Origin: Circinella umbellata
Lineage: Eukaryota; Mucoromycota; Mucoromycetes; Mucorales; Lichtheimiaceae
Length of the DNA: 64,000 nucleotides
Assembly (NCBI GenBank): GCA_025093555.1
Contig: JAIWNF010000086.1
Location: 1 to 64,000, forward strand
Reading direction: 5' to 3'
The notes under the pieces are model-generated. The model had not been told where the DNA came from. It ran no database searches and saw nothing but the letters and a program-made list of their open reading frames with translations. The position numbers and the translations under genes are program-made. Positions within the stretch are counted from its first letter, which is position 1, and each line of letters begins with the position of its first letter. Positions 35,807-48,713 of the stretch are shown here, in pieces.

Positions 35807-38800
35807 GTGACGGGAGGAGACAAAAATAAAAAAAAAGTGAAACGGGTGCAAAAAGGTACTTTTGGAGGGAAAAAAAAAGACTTTTAGAAGTTCTGAGCAC
35901 ACTCACTTTATAATCAAGCAACAACTCCGCTTTATTACTTGTTATTATTAAAACTTTCTTTAGAATAATTATCTTTCTCTTTCTTTGTTCAATAACTATT
36001 TATTACGTTCCATTATTGGATTATTAGCATTAATTATTTAATATTCATTCTTATTGAGAAACAATAAAATTTTACTATGCAGAATTTAATCAAAATGATA
36101 CTATTATCTCCATCGTCACATTAAATAAGTGAATGTAGCACACATACTGATATATTATACTATCATTTAGTAATATCACCATAATGAATTTGATATAAAT
36201 TTTGTATAGACTATTAGGCAAGTCATTCTTCATCCCATTCTCACATTGAGTTGTGTTGGTTAATATCGTTGTTCAGTATAGCATTATAGACATGTGCCAG
36301 CTATAGTCTCCAATTGTATGGTATCTATTATTACTTACATGGTGTAACCAAAGGTTCATAGATTATATATATTAAAAAGAGCAATAAAAAAATCATCAAT
36401 CACTTTTTTTTAACCAACCGTTCAGTTTTCTTTTCTGGATTCAAAGTATTATCATTCAAGCCTTGAAAACCACTGGAACAAAACATATTTTGGTGGCAGT
36501 AGTACGTATACGAATTGCTGCGCCCATCACTTTATCAAATACCATTTAGCGTTGCGGTTTTTAAAGACGGTATCACAAATTTAATGCAAAAGCATCCAAA
36601 TCTTATATCATAAAATAAGAGAAATCTGGCCATACTATCATTATAATATGATAGATAGCGAATTAATGAAAGAAAAGCTTAGGTAAATTATATTGTTCAA
36701 CAGTAAAGGAAATAATGGTTCCGTTAACTTTCTCTCTTCTTTTTGTGCCTGCATTTCAAGAACTCAATTTTACCAACCTTTCATATACACAAAATCCCCT
36801 TCCTATTTTCTTTTATACTCTGTTACACCAACAATATGCTATCAAAAGAAAAACCTTTAAAATGAATAGTATAATCACCAATCGACTCATCTCCTACCAA
36901 AATGCTCAGTAACTATGTCTATTAGCAGAAATCGTTTTAGTCAACGCTTAACAAAAAAATCATAAGAGCACTAATGGCAAGGAGAAATATAAAAAAGTGC
37001 TGGATTAAAGATCATCATAACCGAATATTTGAATACTTTACGAGTATGTAGATGAGACAAGTGATTATTAATGTTTTTAGTTTAGTGTTTATGATGTATA
37101 TGTGAGCAAGGAGCTGGATAAAAAAACATGCTTGTGTTTTCCTGTATGCAACACTTTTGTGAGCATGAGAATATGGTATGATCTATTTATTTTATAGCTA
37201 TATAATCTTGCTAAATAGCCTACTTCGTTTCGGAGTATGTCGCAAAATATTGTTCTTATCTTACATATACTTTCTGTATAATGTATATTTTTGACAAAAT
37301 AATCGTGAGTTAAATAAAAGAATCTAATACAATCATATGCATTAATAGGCTCAGAAAGTAAAGCATGTGCATTAATTATCAAGTTATATCTATACAATCA
37401 ATGAGAGCATTTTTATATAAAGACCGTGTGACAAGATATACGAGGATACAGTATAGACTATTTTTTAATTTGTGGTAGGACAATCTCTTAGCAGCTAGTA
37501 CGTAATGGAAACTAATTCTGACGATGGATAAAGAATGATGTCTTGAATAGCAAAATTATTAAATAACCAAATAGGTACCACCGTTCTGTGATAAACTTTT
37601 TACATCTTTTTTTTTCCTGAGCAGCACATTAAAAATGTTTGTATCATTATAGTATAATCAAATACCAATGATATTGTAAGAAAACAAATAATATTGATGT
37701 TTTTTGCAATAATACAATATACGTAAATACCTATCTCACTAATATAGTTCATATGTTGTCGGATATAAGCATAATAAAAAATATCAGTTTTCTTGGCTTC
37801 ATGCAAACTGCTTTCCTCATTACTTATATTATTATTACTATTATTAAATGTATCTGTATAAATATTATTCATGACTTGCTAATTTTCATTATATGTAGGT
37901 AATGGAAGGAACAATCGTTTTGAAAAATAAAATTTGATGCTAAATTTGATGTATTTAAAGTATATCTGAAAACACATATACACAAAGTTTGTAAAAAATT
38001 AAGTTGCATTTATCCAGGTTATGTCCATGTTTTTTATATGTGATTCTTGAATATGGCTAGTTTTTTTCTTCTTCAAATTACCCAAAATAGAGATTTTCTA
38101 CCTTTACAACTTTGTTGATAATATCTTCTGTTTTTTTCTAATAATACAAGAGAATTTATTATGATGTACTGAATTGGTAAGTAGTTGCTTCCCGTGCCAC
38201 ACTGTCATACCCGTATAATACAATGATGAATCCAGATAAACACTACTCACGTCGTCAAATAAAAAAATAGCATCGTGAGATCTAGAGGTGCGTGCAGTTC
38301 AACAAGTTAATCCAACAGATGTATCGCTCTTATACCAACCAGCTCCCATTTTTTTTTACCACACATCACCACAACATGTTAGCAGTACCATTAATAACTT
38401 TTGCTATTCTATTCATTTTTTTTTAGCAAACTGTATAAATATTCATACAAACAACAACACTCTTAATTTCTGTACCCGCACTTATTCATCATAACAACAA
38501 TCTATTCATCCAAATAAATTCATTTAAGCATCAGTATGTTTTTTATAAAATTACAATGTTACTCTATTCTATAAATTGAAACTATTCCAGATAAAAACTA
38601 TTACGTATCCAAAAAAAAAGCTACTTAATATCTTAGCACCATCATAGTTATAAATAGCAATTTATTTTTCTCATAATAAACTGCATAAATATAGACTGTT
38701 ACGTGCTCTCATGTGTATAAATTTAATTATGTTACTATATCATTACGTACGTATACCATTCGATTTGTACATATCCGTCCAACTGGACAAAATGAGAATC

Positions 38801-39445
38801 TTTAACAATTAATTATTCCTCATCAGAGGGATTCTATACACCGTACAAGAATCTCAGTTTTAGCTTTCAATATGTAGTTTTTGTTTAATATGCTTACATG
38901 AATGAATGTTTTATTTGTCATAACCAGCCTCAGTTAAAAATTATGGTTACATTCTGAGTGGCACAAAAAAAAAACTTGTGTGCGATCCGACAATTGTTTT
39001 CTTTCCCTTGATCGCACCATTACGAATGTCCAGCAAGACAATAATGAGTTGAGCGATCTTGAACGAATTATGAAACAGGTCACAAATATTTTTAATTAAA
39101 CTATATAAACTTATAATAATCAAAAACTTTGTTTTTTTTGTGCCCTTGCCAAAGTAAAAAAAAAAAAAAAAAAAAGAACAATGGGATGAAGGGGGTCTGT
39201 GCTTTTTTTCGGAGTTGGCTGTGAAACAGTGTGTGCTCATAATGCAAAGAAAACAGCTTGTTACTTTCTTCATTACCATGGCAACCATGCTCTTTTACTT
39301 TTAAATCATCACTCCCTTCCATTTTTATTCACACAAGCTTATACTATACTTAGTAATCCTATCGCCCTGCACTGTACTTGAAATTAACTGAGCCAATGAA
39401 AAGCTTGAAAAATAAAAAAATTTAAAGCGGTCACGTAAAAAAAAG
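35807..39445. other. 3.6-kb gene desert
   Basis: Strongly AT-rich. Open frames at 36715, 37089, 37600, 38288 and 38947 are short, rich in F/Y/L/N/I and lack introns or partners. No tRNA-like T-arm was seen. A 22-base A-run lies near 39156-39177. Confidence 0.45.
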
Positions 39446-39513
39446 GGGTGCACTAAAATCTTGGGTTACTTCTATTACTAAAAATGGAGAAGTACCCAAA
39501 AATTATGGCACCC
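39446..39513. mobile_element. 68-bp foldback element with 9-bp flanking repeat
   Basis: The element starts GGGTGCACTAAAATC and ends with GGCACCC; GGGTGC pairs with GCACCC, and TTGGGTTACTTCT pairs with AGAAGTACCCAA with one bulge, leaving a short loop. AAAAAAAAG flanks both ends (39437-39445 and 39514-39522). The flanking repeat is low complexity, so the target duplication is only likely. The terminus shares GGGTG and CACTAAAA with the 816-bp element at 18.3-19.1 kb. Confidence 0.55.
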
Positions 39514-39523
39514 AAAAAAAAGA

Positions 39524-39530
39524 TATAAAA
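39524..39530 (+). promoter_or_regulatory. TATA box upstream of the structured-RNA candidate
   Basis: TATAAAA lies about 60 bp before the first arm of the long helix at 39588, followed by a CCCTCTTTTT pyrimidine tract, the same promoter layout as protein genes in this window. Confidence 0.35.
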
Positions 39531-39587
39531 GACGCTCATTTTTTCCCTCTTTTTCCCTCTTTTTTTCTTTTCCTTGCTTCGGCCCGG

Positions 39588-39817
39588 CTTCATGCCCAGG
39601 CAATTAGTTGCAATCAGCTTTTTACCTTTAAAAGTTCAAGGTGAACTACACTCATGAAGTGCTCTCTGGTTAAGGAATGGGTCAGATTGAGTAAAATAGC
39701 TTCGGTTATTTTATTTTGATTTGGTCACCTCCTTAATTTGGAAAGTATGTTGAGTGTACGATCCTATGGACATTTTAATGTAAAATACTGTTAGCAATCT
39801 AATTGCCTGGGCTGAAG
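39588..39817 (+). ncRNA. possible structured non-coding RNA, closed by a long helix
   Basis: GCCCAGGCAATTAG (39594-39607) is perfectly complementary to 39799-39812. The helix extends outward by 5 bp (CTTCA with TGAAG, one bulged U) and inward by 4 bp (one bulge), about 23 bp in all. Inside, AAAATAGC-TTCG-GTTATTTT (39693-39712) forms an 8-bp stem capped by the stable C(UUCG)G tetraloop. The block is much less AT-rich than its surroundings and has no protein frame. I could not match it to SRP, RNase P, MRP, U1-U6 or U3 by their hallmark sequences. An inverted-repeat transposon remnant is the main alternative; strand is assigned from the upstream TATA. Confidence 0.4.
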
Positions 39818-42800
39818 TGCGTTAGGATGATCGGAGTATCAGCTAGTTACTTAGTTAACACAATATAATAAATAAATGAATAATAATTTTTTTTTTGCGT
39901 ATGACGATGAGTTGAATTCTTTTTTAATTTTAATTTTTTGCTGGTATAATAATGCGCCTGACATTATAAAAACACGCGTTTGAATTTCTTTTTTTTGACC
40001 ACGCACATTCCCTCCATTTTCTTTTCTTTTCACGAAATGCCATTTGTTTGAACTAAATATAAAAATATTACAGATCTCCATTATGTGAATTCGTGGTAGA
40101 ATTTAAATATTTCCAGTTTTTTTATTAAAACTTCTAAATGTTTCAACAAGTCTCAGGCAAAAAAAATAATACTTGCCGTTGGTGAGTGTTAGTAAAATGA
40201 GTGAATAATTTTTTTTTATTGTTTCCGAGATATTTTTTTTTGAAGGTCTTATGATCCACAACTAATCTTACATTTTATTCTATGGTCAATGACGATATTA
40301 TAATTCATAGAGTAATAATAGTATGTAACTTACCATTCTAATATTTAACGAAAATAGTTTACTCTTTTATTTTTTACGTATATTTTGCTGACTGCGTAAT
40401 TATATCCAGATAACTATTATAATATTTTATAGTTATTAATAAAGAGGAACGGGTAACATGCAGCGAAGAGGAGAAAAACAAAATTAATATTGTAATAGAA
40501 TGATAAATATGTAGGATTGAATATTTATAACTGTTTGAAACATGATAACAGTAATAATAGCCAGCTACGTATGTAATACTGTACATAAGTTGTTTGTAAA
40601 AAGAAACATACTATAATATGTTAATTAATGATGTTCGCGATGTGGTCTGTATAAGAAACGTTGATTCCAATTACGACATCATGCATCATGTTTCCGCTCC
40701 TAAAAATGCAAAAGCCATATTTGATGATTTAATATATCGTATCTAACATGTATAATGCTAAGTGATAATAATAGTGATGCCTTTGTACAATGCAAGCTTA
40801 AAGTTTCCAAGTTTGAGCTCTTGATTACAATATTATCTAAACAAAAATACTATTCTTTATCATTCTGTTCATATTTTTTTTAACTACCATACTTACTATT
40901 TAGAAAAACTATTACATACGCGCTATTAAGTATTGCGCAAACATATAAATTATAGGGAGTGCATAAATCAATCATCTTGCATAATATATTAGTTTTTTAT
41001 ACTTCTCTTCTAATTTTCTATAAATATTTTACAGCACTTTAAGTATTATTGAATATACCGAGATGTTGATCAAGAAAACCTAATATGATTTGTTCCTCTG
41101 GCTTTCGCTCTGGTACATGTTGATATAGATATAAATAGATGTAAATATGTCAATCTATTATAAGTCGTCTCTCTCAGAATGTTATTCCGAGAATATATAC
41201 AGTCTTGCTTTTTCTACTATAAAAAAACACTACTCGTGTAACGTGATAATCTGGTATTTATTACCAGACCATTAAAAAGAAATATAGTTTATTCTTTTTT
41301 TTTTAAAACAAAGCATTCGAATAGTACCGTGGGAGAATCACTTATTCGCCAGCTCAGCAGAGCAAAAAGGAATTTTTTTAAAGATTTGGATCAAAAATGA
41401 AAAAAAAGGCTGCCACGTTACCAAGTAAAAGATAGATGCACTATGCAATATATGATGGGGCCGTGTAAAAAAATGTGGGGTAAAAAAAAAAATCAGAGCA
41501 AAAGGGAAGTCTTTATTGAAAGATTTTATTCCCACGTTTCCTGTCCAATCACTCATCCACTTTCTTAGCTCTTATTAAAGTTTTAATTATAACGGTACAA
41601 AAAGAAAGGGTGAGCCCTGAATTGTTATGTTCATTGTTCTGCGTACGGAGATTTTCCCAGTGTTCTATTATAATACATTACTCATTTTTTTTCACTTCTT
41701 CATATCCCAAACCGTTCGAAGTGGAAAAATAATAAAAAATAAGAAGAATCAAAAAAAGCATGTTGTATTGAGGGGGTAATGATGCCTGCAAATATGTTAT
41801 TACTTTATGTTATTCTGTCCATTTTATCTTACTGTATCTAAAAAGCTTTCTTATTCTTTATCTTTATGGAGCAGTCGGAAATAATAAAGGTGAATTATCT
41901 ATCATCCTATAAATCGTTATCTTTTTCTGTTTTATTCTATTATATTGTGTGAACGTTGTTGACTATGAGTAAATAAAAATGATACCTTAAAAAAAGCTTA
42001 GGAATAGCTTATAGATCCGAACACTACAGGACTAATCATTATGGACTGGAGCGATCGGTTCTATTCAATCCACATACTGACATTGTCATCATTATCATTA
42101 TGAGATGAGGTTTTGCTATTTATTAACCTTTTGTCATATATTATAGATCATTAAAACAAAAAATTGAATCGGATAAACTTGATTTTATAATGCTGGTGAT
42201 ATAAAGTGATAAAGGTGGTGGCCGGATAAATCTAAGTGATAACGATGACCACCATAAAATTTTTTATTTAAATCGCTGACAAAGCGAATTTCATAAGAAT
42301 TCGCCGGTATGTTAAAAAAAAAGGCTCTAGCATTTACTCTCAGCATTATATATAATGCTACCCGTCTCGTTCTTAACGTCATAGATGGTAAGACAAAAAC
42401 TTAATAGATCAGCAAGCAGTCCTTTATCATCTGTGTTTTATATATAAACTTTCTTTTATGTTAATGCGGCTTAACCTTTAGTCATCACCATCCATTTATT
42501 TCCCTGCTTTTCAATTTATATTTGTTTAAGCATATGTTTCTTGGCAGCTTATCAGTAAAACGTTATTCTATTATCTCACCTATAAAGTTTTTCTTCTAAA
42601 AATGAAATTTTCATGGGGTCAAAATTACGGAAACAACAATTTTTTTTTATTTTACTCATTATTACTATTCTGCACTTAGTTTACATAATGAATGATGAGC
42701 GATATAATAGAGGGTATAACAATGTAACATGAATAATAATAACTATATTATTAGTAGCCATTTGGTTTACCTTCTCTTACACCCCCAAAAAAAACTTTTC

Positions 42801-43355
42801 ATAGTGTATGACAAGAAAATAAAAGCTGTCTGAATATGAATTATATAATTTTTTTTTTTGGCGGGCATCTTAACGATTTTCTCGGGTCCCATGCATCAAC
42901 ACTCCAAATTCAATATACTGTACTTCTCTGTAGTAATCTATACATATTAACAATGTCTGTAAAAAAAAAAAGAGAACATTATTTTATTGTGAAATATTTC
43001 TTTTTTAATATTTATTTAGTCATGTGAATCAAATTATGTGTGAACAAAGTCTTGTCTTTGATGAGGGTATCAGGGCCGGGCGAGTTTCGAAGATAAAAAA
43101 AAACTGTCATACACATATAAGTTTTATTTTGCGCATGGATCCGATCCACTTTTGGATAGATAGAGCATAAATGCAATATATTTCTGGGCTTTGTTTTATT
43201 ATCTATGTATTAAGAGAAAGGTATAGACCCATGACAAACATAACAGCAAAATGGCGTATGCTTTTTTTGGAAATAATTGGGATATTTTTCTTTATTTTAC
43301 TTATTTAATATTGATATTATTTATTATTTATTGGGCATACAAATATATATATAGT
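39818..43355. other. 3.5-kb gene desert
   Basis: AT-rich DNA without supported coding exons; frames at 40374, 41338, 42185 and 42836 are low-complexity. Together with 35.8-39.4 kb it makes about 7.5 kb without a protein gene. Confidence 0.45.
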
Positions 43356-45163
43356 TTATTGTTTATGATTATGATTATGATGAAGTAATTCGAGTTTTGA
43401 ACGGCTTAATAATGCATTGTTCTCTTGATGAGCTTGATGAAATTCATCGTCTGCTGGGATATTAAAACTTGGGGCAGTATCGGAAGAATTCGGATTAGTA
43501 GGCGTAATGGTTGTTGTGGTAATAAGCGCTTTATCCCAATCAGCTGTACTTGCTGGTACAACTAAGGCTGGAGTTGAGGATGAGGATGAGGATGAGCGAT
43601 GATGATGATGATGCTGATGGTCTTGATGGTGAGAAGAAGAAGAACTAGATGTAGTAGATGTGGATGTAATAGCAGAAGGAGAGCTGGAAGAGGGGATGTT
43701 TATGCCGTTATTTACAGAAGATGAAAAATGATATAGATGCTGTTGTTGGTTATTTTGATGAATGCTATGGATATTATGCTGATAATTATGAATTTGTTGT
43801 TGTTGATTATGCTGTTCTTCCGAAGAAGGAATTGAAATGGAATCATAACGACGTAACACAGAAGTTTTTTTCTTTTCTTGTTGAAGTCGTTCATAAAGTG
43901 AACATGGAGTTGAATCAGAAGAGGAAGGTTCGGAAGAAGATGGAATAGATATAGATGGAATATTATGTTTTGCCAAGAGTTCTTGTTGTACGCGAAATTG
44001 ATTTTGTAATAGTTCCAATTGTTTTTGTTGTTGATTTTTATGTAACATTAAAGCAGCAGTCATAGCATTATCACTGGCACGCCGTCTTTGTTGTTGTTCT
44101 TGGTCATGATGATTGCTGATACTCCCGGTAGTGATGGTATTACGACGTGTTCCTGTACCAGTAGAGGACCACGGGCTTTGTTGGATATCATTATTGTTGG
44201 TGGGTGTATTCAAAGTTCCCATACGACGTTTGACTTCGACACGCATATGTAAAGAACCGATTTTCTCACGCAAATTTCGGTTACGTTTTTCAAGATGTCG
44301 AATATATTCAACAGCTTTGAACAAAATGGTCGATTTTGAATTGTTAATGTTCTTGAGGGTAGGAATAATGTCGGTCATGTCCTTGAAGCCATTACGAATG
44401 GTATTCCGACGTTTTTGTTCAGAAGCAATGTGGTTTGCCCGTTTTTCTTCTTCAGTTAAAAGTTCACGACTTGCAATGATTTGACTCATTGTAGGAGAAG
44501 TAGGTACAGTAGTAGTACAAGCCTTAAATCGTTTTTCATCTCCAAAAATATCTTCCTCGGAGGAGGATGCGATAGATGATGGACGACGTCTTTTAGTTAA
44601 TAAGGGTTGAGGATCATAGGCCATTCCAGGCGAAGCAGGTATCGTCACATGTTTACATTGTGAAAGCGTTAAATTCTAATGTTATAACAGTAATAATAAA
44701 GTTAGACAAAAGAAAAACAGATCATGGGAATCGACGAGAAAAAAAAAAGGTACACGGGCCCCCCTTATCTCTTTATTTTGTGCATAATTATCTTTTAATA
44801 ATTTTTACCTTTTCAAACCCACTATTATCTACTAAATACGTTGCCTTTTGATTGTCATTATCATCATGGGGAATTTGAATAGCCATAAAATCTAAATATA
44901 TTAAGATGGGGGGATAAAGAGGTAAAATGAGTCATTTTTGCTTATGCACATAATATAACTAATCAATAATATGTATATATTCGAAATCAATTGATCATCT
45001 TTCTTTTCTTATTACCTTCATATGGTCCTAGTTCTTGCATCATAGGTGAATCAGCGTCACAAATACTCGATCCAGAATATAAAGAAGGTGGTTGATCTGT
45101 CGAGCTAGTAGTGCTAGTGACGCTTTCAGGTTTTTGAGGAATAATAATAGTTTCGTAATCCAT
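43356..45163 (-). CDS. bHLH transcription factor
   Basis: Exons 45163-45016, 44891-44809 and 44675-43356 give 516 residues. The bHLH domain lies at about residues 155-210: the basic region is RANHIASEQKRRNTIRNGF with the H-E-R pattern that reads CANNTG/E-box DNA, helix 1 KDMTDIIPTLK, loop NINNSKST, helix 2 ILFKAVEYIRHLEKRNRNLR, running into a short leucine-zipper-like extension. Residues before it hold a KRRRPSS basic patch (possible nuclear signal) and acidic SSEEDIFGDE. After it come long Q/N/H/S runs typical of activation regions. Nearest known types are Max/Mlx-like and USF-like factors, nuclear dimers; the target genes cannot be told. Confidence 0.85.
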
Positions 45164-46938
45164 TGATTTCAAATAAAAAAAAAAGTGAAGAGATAATCGG
45201 TCAAAGGATGGCAACGCGAATTAGAGGAAAAAAAGTTGGTTTGTTGTTTTAGAATTTGTTATTTTATAGTATCGAAAAAAGCAATGGTCAATGCATTGAA
45301 CTTTTTTTTATTATTTTATGAATAATCGAAATAGATATAAAAATAACAGAGTTAAAAAAAATGAACAAAAAAAAAAAAGAAAGGAAAAGAAGTATATTTA
45401 TTCGAGCTCAAAATGCTTTTTATATATACGCTGATCTGATGCCCGTTCCTTATTTGATGGCGAACGATGATGATGAAGAGACTGTGGCAACTCCGCGGGA
45501 TGGTGTTGGCCCCCTCCCCCTCTCCCCCCCCTTCTCGTCTTTTCATCCCTTTTCATCCTAAAAAAGTATTACGCCTAAATGTTTTCCTTTTAAAATTTTG
45601 GGGGGGGGGGATAGATCAAAAAGAAGAAGCAAAGAGACCCTCTTATTTACACGTTTAGACCCACCCCCAAAGGTTTAAGCCCGCTAAATTTTTTTTTTCT
45701 TTTGGGCTTACTCACACTCACACAAACATTTATTAGATATTCTCTATTTGGGTTCAAAAGAAAGTAAAACAAGATAACGAGAAAAAAAAAACAACAAGTG
45801 GGCCCTTGGGTCCCTATTTTTTTTTTTTTTTTACTTTCAATAGTACTTGAGGGTTATTGGTTAAGCCGAGACACGTAATAAAAGAAATTCCGGTGAACTT
45901 TTTTCTATAACCCGCTTCTCCTTTTCGGCCAAGTACAAACTCTCTTTTTACTCCACATAACAAAACAATCAATTCTTTTTTTTTTATTATAAGATTCTCT
46001 TAGATCCCATTAAGTGTTGCTATAAAACAAATTACATAGCCATGTTGCTAAGCAGCTCATCAATAGTTTTATGCATCTGAGCCCTCTTTCTTATATACCA
46101 AGTTTAGCTGACTCATTTAGTTTCACTAAAAATATGTATGTATCCAAGTCCGCCTATGTAATGTGTATTTTAAATAGTTGGGAACGTTTTTACCCCGCAA
46201 AAAATGAAAGGTTTTCTTTTTTTTTTCACGTAAGATGACTTATTATATTACGGGCTGGGTCTTTGATCGGTCTTTCTTCAACTTACATATACTCCCCCAA
46301 AAAATACTGTTTAAAAGAGAAAACAGTGAACTAAAAAAAAAGTTAAAACCAAGAGAGATTTGTGTATAATCTACCAATTTATTATTGTCTTGAAAACCAA
46401 GCTGGAATGATAATAACAAAGAAGTGGTATACTACAGACACGAGTACCAGTCGGGTCATCTCAAGGGCAAATTATAAACTTTAAATTGACAACTTGAGAT
46501 ATAATGGTGAGAAAGATCTTTACCACCCAAAAACAAAATTACCACGAGCAAAATTTTCTTATTTTTACTGCGGGAAACCAGCCAATTAAGTACTTCCGCG
46601 GAATAGATTCGATTATTTAAATTGTAAAAATAGTTATATGGAATAGATGGGACCTTTTTTTTTTTTTTTTTTTTTGAAATGTAACAAAGTCATTATCACC
46701 ATGAAGCGGAGAGGGTTTATTACATCATGTCATAGTATATAATTTACAATGTGTCAGCATATGAAAAACAAGTTTAAGCGTAGATCGGAGGATAGATCTT
46801 GGTTTTTCTTTATTTGAATAATGGTAAAAAATAGAAAGGGAGACAGTCAGATGGGGGCTTTAGCGCGAAAAAAAAACAGAATGCGGGGTAAAATAATAAT
46901 AAAAAGAAATGAGAAGAGAGAAAAAAAAATAATAAGGT
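45164..46938. other. intergenic promoter region, long homopolymer tracts
   Basis: Holds C-runs and G-runs near 45520 and 45600, a 20-base T-run near 46655 and many pyrimidine tracts. The frames at 45361, 45467 and 46821 are low-complexity. No gene seen. Confidence 0.45.
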
Positions 46939-48713
46939 TTAATTATCAGCCTCTGGTGTTTTTGATTTTGAGCCAGCTTCAGCACCATTGTCAGGATTGG
47001 CTCCTGCACCTGCATCATCATTATTATTGCCATTATCTTGTTGATGTTGTTGCTGTTGTTGAGTACGAGGCTTGAATGGATTTCCACAGCGATCTTTTCC
47101 ATAATTTATTCTAAATTTACGATAATCAGGGTGAAACTTAATACTCGCCAACGCCTTCATTGCATTTTGGATATTGGTGAAATTGACAAAAGCACAATTA
47201 CGTTCTGGCAACGTATTAATTAATTCGATTTCTCCATACTGTTCAAAATCTTTGCGTAGCTTCTTTTCATCAATCCCTTCTTCCATATTACCAAGATAAA
47301 TATTTCGTGAAGCACCACTTTGTACAGCCATAATAACAGCTGAATGAATATTGGCTGGCTTTCCCCAACCGACCTTGACTCTACGTCCCTTGACGACAAG
47401 TCCATTAGTTTGTGCATGATTATATAAAGCCATAGCAGACATGGGATCAACAAAAGTAACAAAGGCAATGTGTTTTTCGGGTAAATATCGGATTTGAAAC
47501 AAGACACCACCTCGGATGGCATTACAAAGGTCTTCACACGTTGCTTCTGGTTGAATGCTACCCAAATAGAGTGTTCGTAAAGCTGTATTATTACCACTTG
47601 CAGCACCGGCTCCTGCTGTATAACCTTGGGCTCCATATGGATCGAATCCGCGGAACTGTTGTTGAAATCCAAATCCACCATATTGATCATCTTGTCCTGC
47701 TCCATCTGGTTGCGAGGATGAACCTACTTGTTGCGATGCATCGCCACCACCTACCATTTGTTGATTTGGCATAGGAGTAAATGATTGCTGAGCACAACGA
47801 TCTTTTCCATAATTCACACGTCGTTTCTTATAGTTTGGCTCATTAGGTAATGAAGTAATTGCTTTGGTAGCTGCTGTAATAGTTGCGAAATGAACAAAAG
47901 CAATATTTTTATCACGTAATATACGAGCTTGATCAATAAGTCCATATTTAGCACAATCCATCTTTAAAGAATCTTCAGTGACCGAATCATCAATTTGGCC
48001 AATATAAACATTGCGGCTACCACCTCGCTTTAAAGCTTCTTGAACCGTATTTTCGCGTGGCGTATATTTACCCCAGCCGACCTTGATTTCTTGCTTATTG
48101 ATGGTTAATTTGGTAGCTAGATATTGTTGATAATATTGTTGTGCAGAAGCTGGTTCGACAAAAGTTAAGAAAGCACAGTTTTTTTCAAGAAGGAATTTTA
48201 AGGATTCCACGGCACCACAACGAACAGTATCGAAAATATCACTGGCTACAATGTCGTTTGGAACATTACCGAGGTATATGGTACGACTGACTTCGTGTTG
48301 ATTGGATTGACCATTACCAGCATTCATTGTACCATAAGCAGCAGGATGTGAATATCCTCCTCCTGCACCTGATGCTCCGAACCCACCACCATTAAACATA
48401 TTGGATCCAGGTACACCGTATCCCATGGCTCCATACATACTATTGGGTGATGCAAATCCTCCAAATCCATTACCTCCCGATGTGGCTGCTGCATATTGTT
48501 GATTCATCATCATAGCTGCTGTAGGATTCATTGCCTGGTATTGTGAATACATGTCACTTTTAAAAGAAGATGAGATAAGTATATTAAAATCAAAAGAGTA
48601 TATATAATTTATTATTTGAATGATTTAACTTACTTGTATGACTGTTGTTGCTGTTGTGAATATCTTGGCTTCTTGTTTTGATCAGAAGAATCATATTCAC
48701 TCGATCGCTTCAT
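46939..48713 (-). CDS. four-RRM RNA-binding protein, Mrn1-like
   Basis: Exons 48713-48634 and 48556-46939 give 565 residues. A KKPRY basic start and Q-run precede a Gly/Met/Asn-rich region, then four RRMs: RTIYLGNVPNDIV (about 118-185), RNVYIGQIDDSVTED (about 205-275), RTLYLGSIQPEATCED (about 350-425) and RNIYLGNMEEGIDEKKL (about 440-515). RNP1-like strands are KNCAFLTFVEP, KNIAFVHFATI, KHIAFVTFVDP and RNCAFVNFTNI. RRM pairs 1-2 and 3-4 each end in NYGKDRC, so the protein is an internal duplication of a two-RRM unit. This layout is that of Mrn1 and its fungal relatives, cytoplasmic mRNA-binding proteins. The tail is Q/D/G-rich. Confidence 0.85.

Noticed and set aside
47220..47705. 161-codon minus-strand frame within the Mrn1-like gene
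   Set aside because: Overlaps the four-RRM frame on the same strand in another phase; the RRM frame is clearly the coding one.
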